A DNA stretch of 64,000 nucleotides from Mangrovimicrobium sediminis (GTDB lineage: Bacteria > Pseudomonadota > Gammaproteobacteria > Pseudomonadales > Halieaceae): the NCBI RefSeq assembly GCF_004745945.1, contig NZ_SRLE01000013.1, positions 114,245 to 178,244 of the forward strand. Direction: 5' to 3'. Numbering within the stretch: the first letter of the stretch is position 1; every line of letters starts with the position of its first letter. The notes beneath the pieces were generated by a model. That model made no database searches and was not told where the DNA came from. It saw only the letters and a list, made by a program, of their open reading frames with translations. The position numbers and the translations under genes are program-made. This document shows positions 63,800 to 64,000 of this stretch, piece by piece.

Positions 63800-64000
63800 A
63801 AACTGAAGAGTTTGATCATGGCTCAGATTGAACGCTGGCGGCAGGCCTAACACATGCAAGTCGAGCGAGAAAGGCCTTCGGGCTGAGTAGAGCGGCGGAC
63901 GGGTGAGTAACGCGTAGGAATCTACCCGGTAGTGGGGGACAACATGGGGAAACCCATGCTAATACCGCATACGCCCTTTGGGGGAAAGCGGGGGACCTTC
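63800..64000 (+). rRNA. rrs: 16S ribosomal RNA, 5' end (partial)
   Basis: The gene begins at about 63800 with AAACTGAAGAGTTTGATC and continues past the end of the window; about the first 200 nt are seen. The universal 27F site AGAGTTTGATCATGGCTCAG is at 63808-63827, followed by ACACATGCAAGTCGA and GCGGACGGGTGAGTAACGCG. The variable V1 region is short (GCGAGAAAGGCCTTCGGGCT). The sequence is gammaproteobacterial in style; a database match of V1-V2 would name the family. Confidence 0.97.

Overview
The window looks like chromosomal DNA of a high-GC gammaproteobacterium, probably a marine Cellvibrionales or Halieaceae relative. This is inferred from four things: the bamD-rluD-pgeF-clpB order next to a type IV pilus minor-pilin locus (as in Pseudomonas), a long-form KARI with a divergent ilvY, tandem genes resembling XrtH-processed proteins, and the 5' end of a 16S rRNA gene at the right edge. 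No phage, insertion sequence, tRNA or CRISPR array was found.

Layout. 1-1400: 3' part of nadE. 1401-2543: gene-free DNA with 83-bp tandem repeats, a long palindromic element, simple repeats and a 23-bp tandem array. 2544-7872: bamD, divergent from rluD-pgeF-clpB, with a heat-shock type promoter before clpB. 8019-14575: minor pilin operon (PilE-like, PilV, PilW, PilX, PilY1, FimT/FimU). 14704-15677: two tandem DUF4124 proteins. 16177-18416: ilvI-ilvH. 18406-19137: phosphopantetheinyl transferase.

19236-38084 is an envelope glycan and lipid region. A five-gene operon encodes a secreted protein, a DAGK-type lipid kinase, a Tam41-like CDP-lipid synthase candidate, a GT2 and a DPD-motif glycosyltransferase. 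It is followed by an O-antigen ligase-like protein, a second DPD-motif transferase, three ELM1-family proteins, three PAPS-type sulfotransferases, a 2OG-Fe(II) oxygenase, lptF-lptG and an MsbA-type ABC exporter. Two more copies of the palindromic element lie in the 30032-30905 gap.

38212-48365 looks like a bacterial sphingolipid (ceramide) locus: ACP, serine palmitoyltransferase-type enzyme, metallophosphoesterase, NTP transferase, GNAT-fold N-acyltransferase (bCerS-like), FAAL-type acyl-ACP synthetase, ceramide reductase-like SDR, two LpxL-type acyltransferases and an FA2H/Scs7-like fatty acid hydroxylase. The ACP would be activated by the phosphopantetheinyl transferase at 18.4-19.1 kb. The lipid kinase and Tam41-like protein at 20-22 kb, and the sulfotransferases, could act on its products.

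48399-55998 holds an Omp85-type outer membrane protein, another 2OG oxygenase, a fourth sulfotransferase, and a cluster of RimK-type ATP-grasp ligase, GNAT-C39 fusion and DUF1704 (HExxxH) metallopeptidase. 55995-63399 holds a sterol-desaturase family protein, two tandem midcut-by-XrtH-like proteins, ilvC divergent from ilvY, pssA and msrPQ. From about 63480 the promoter, boxA leader and first 200 nt of a ribosomal RNA operon are seen.
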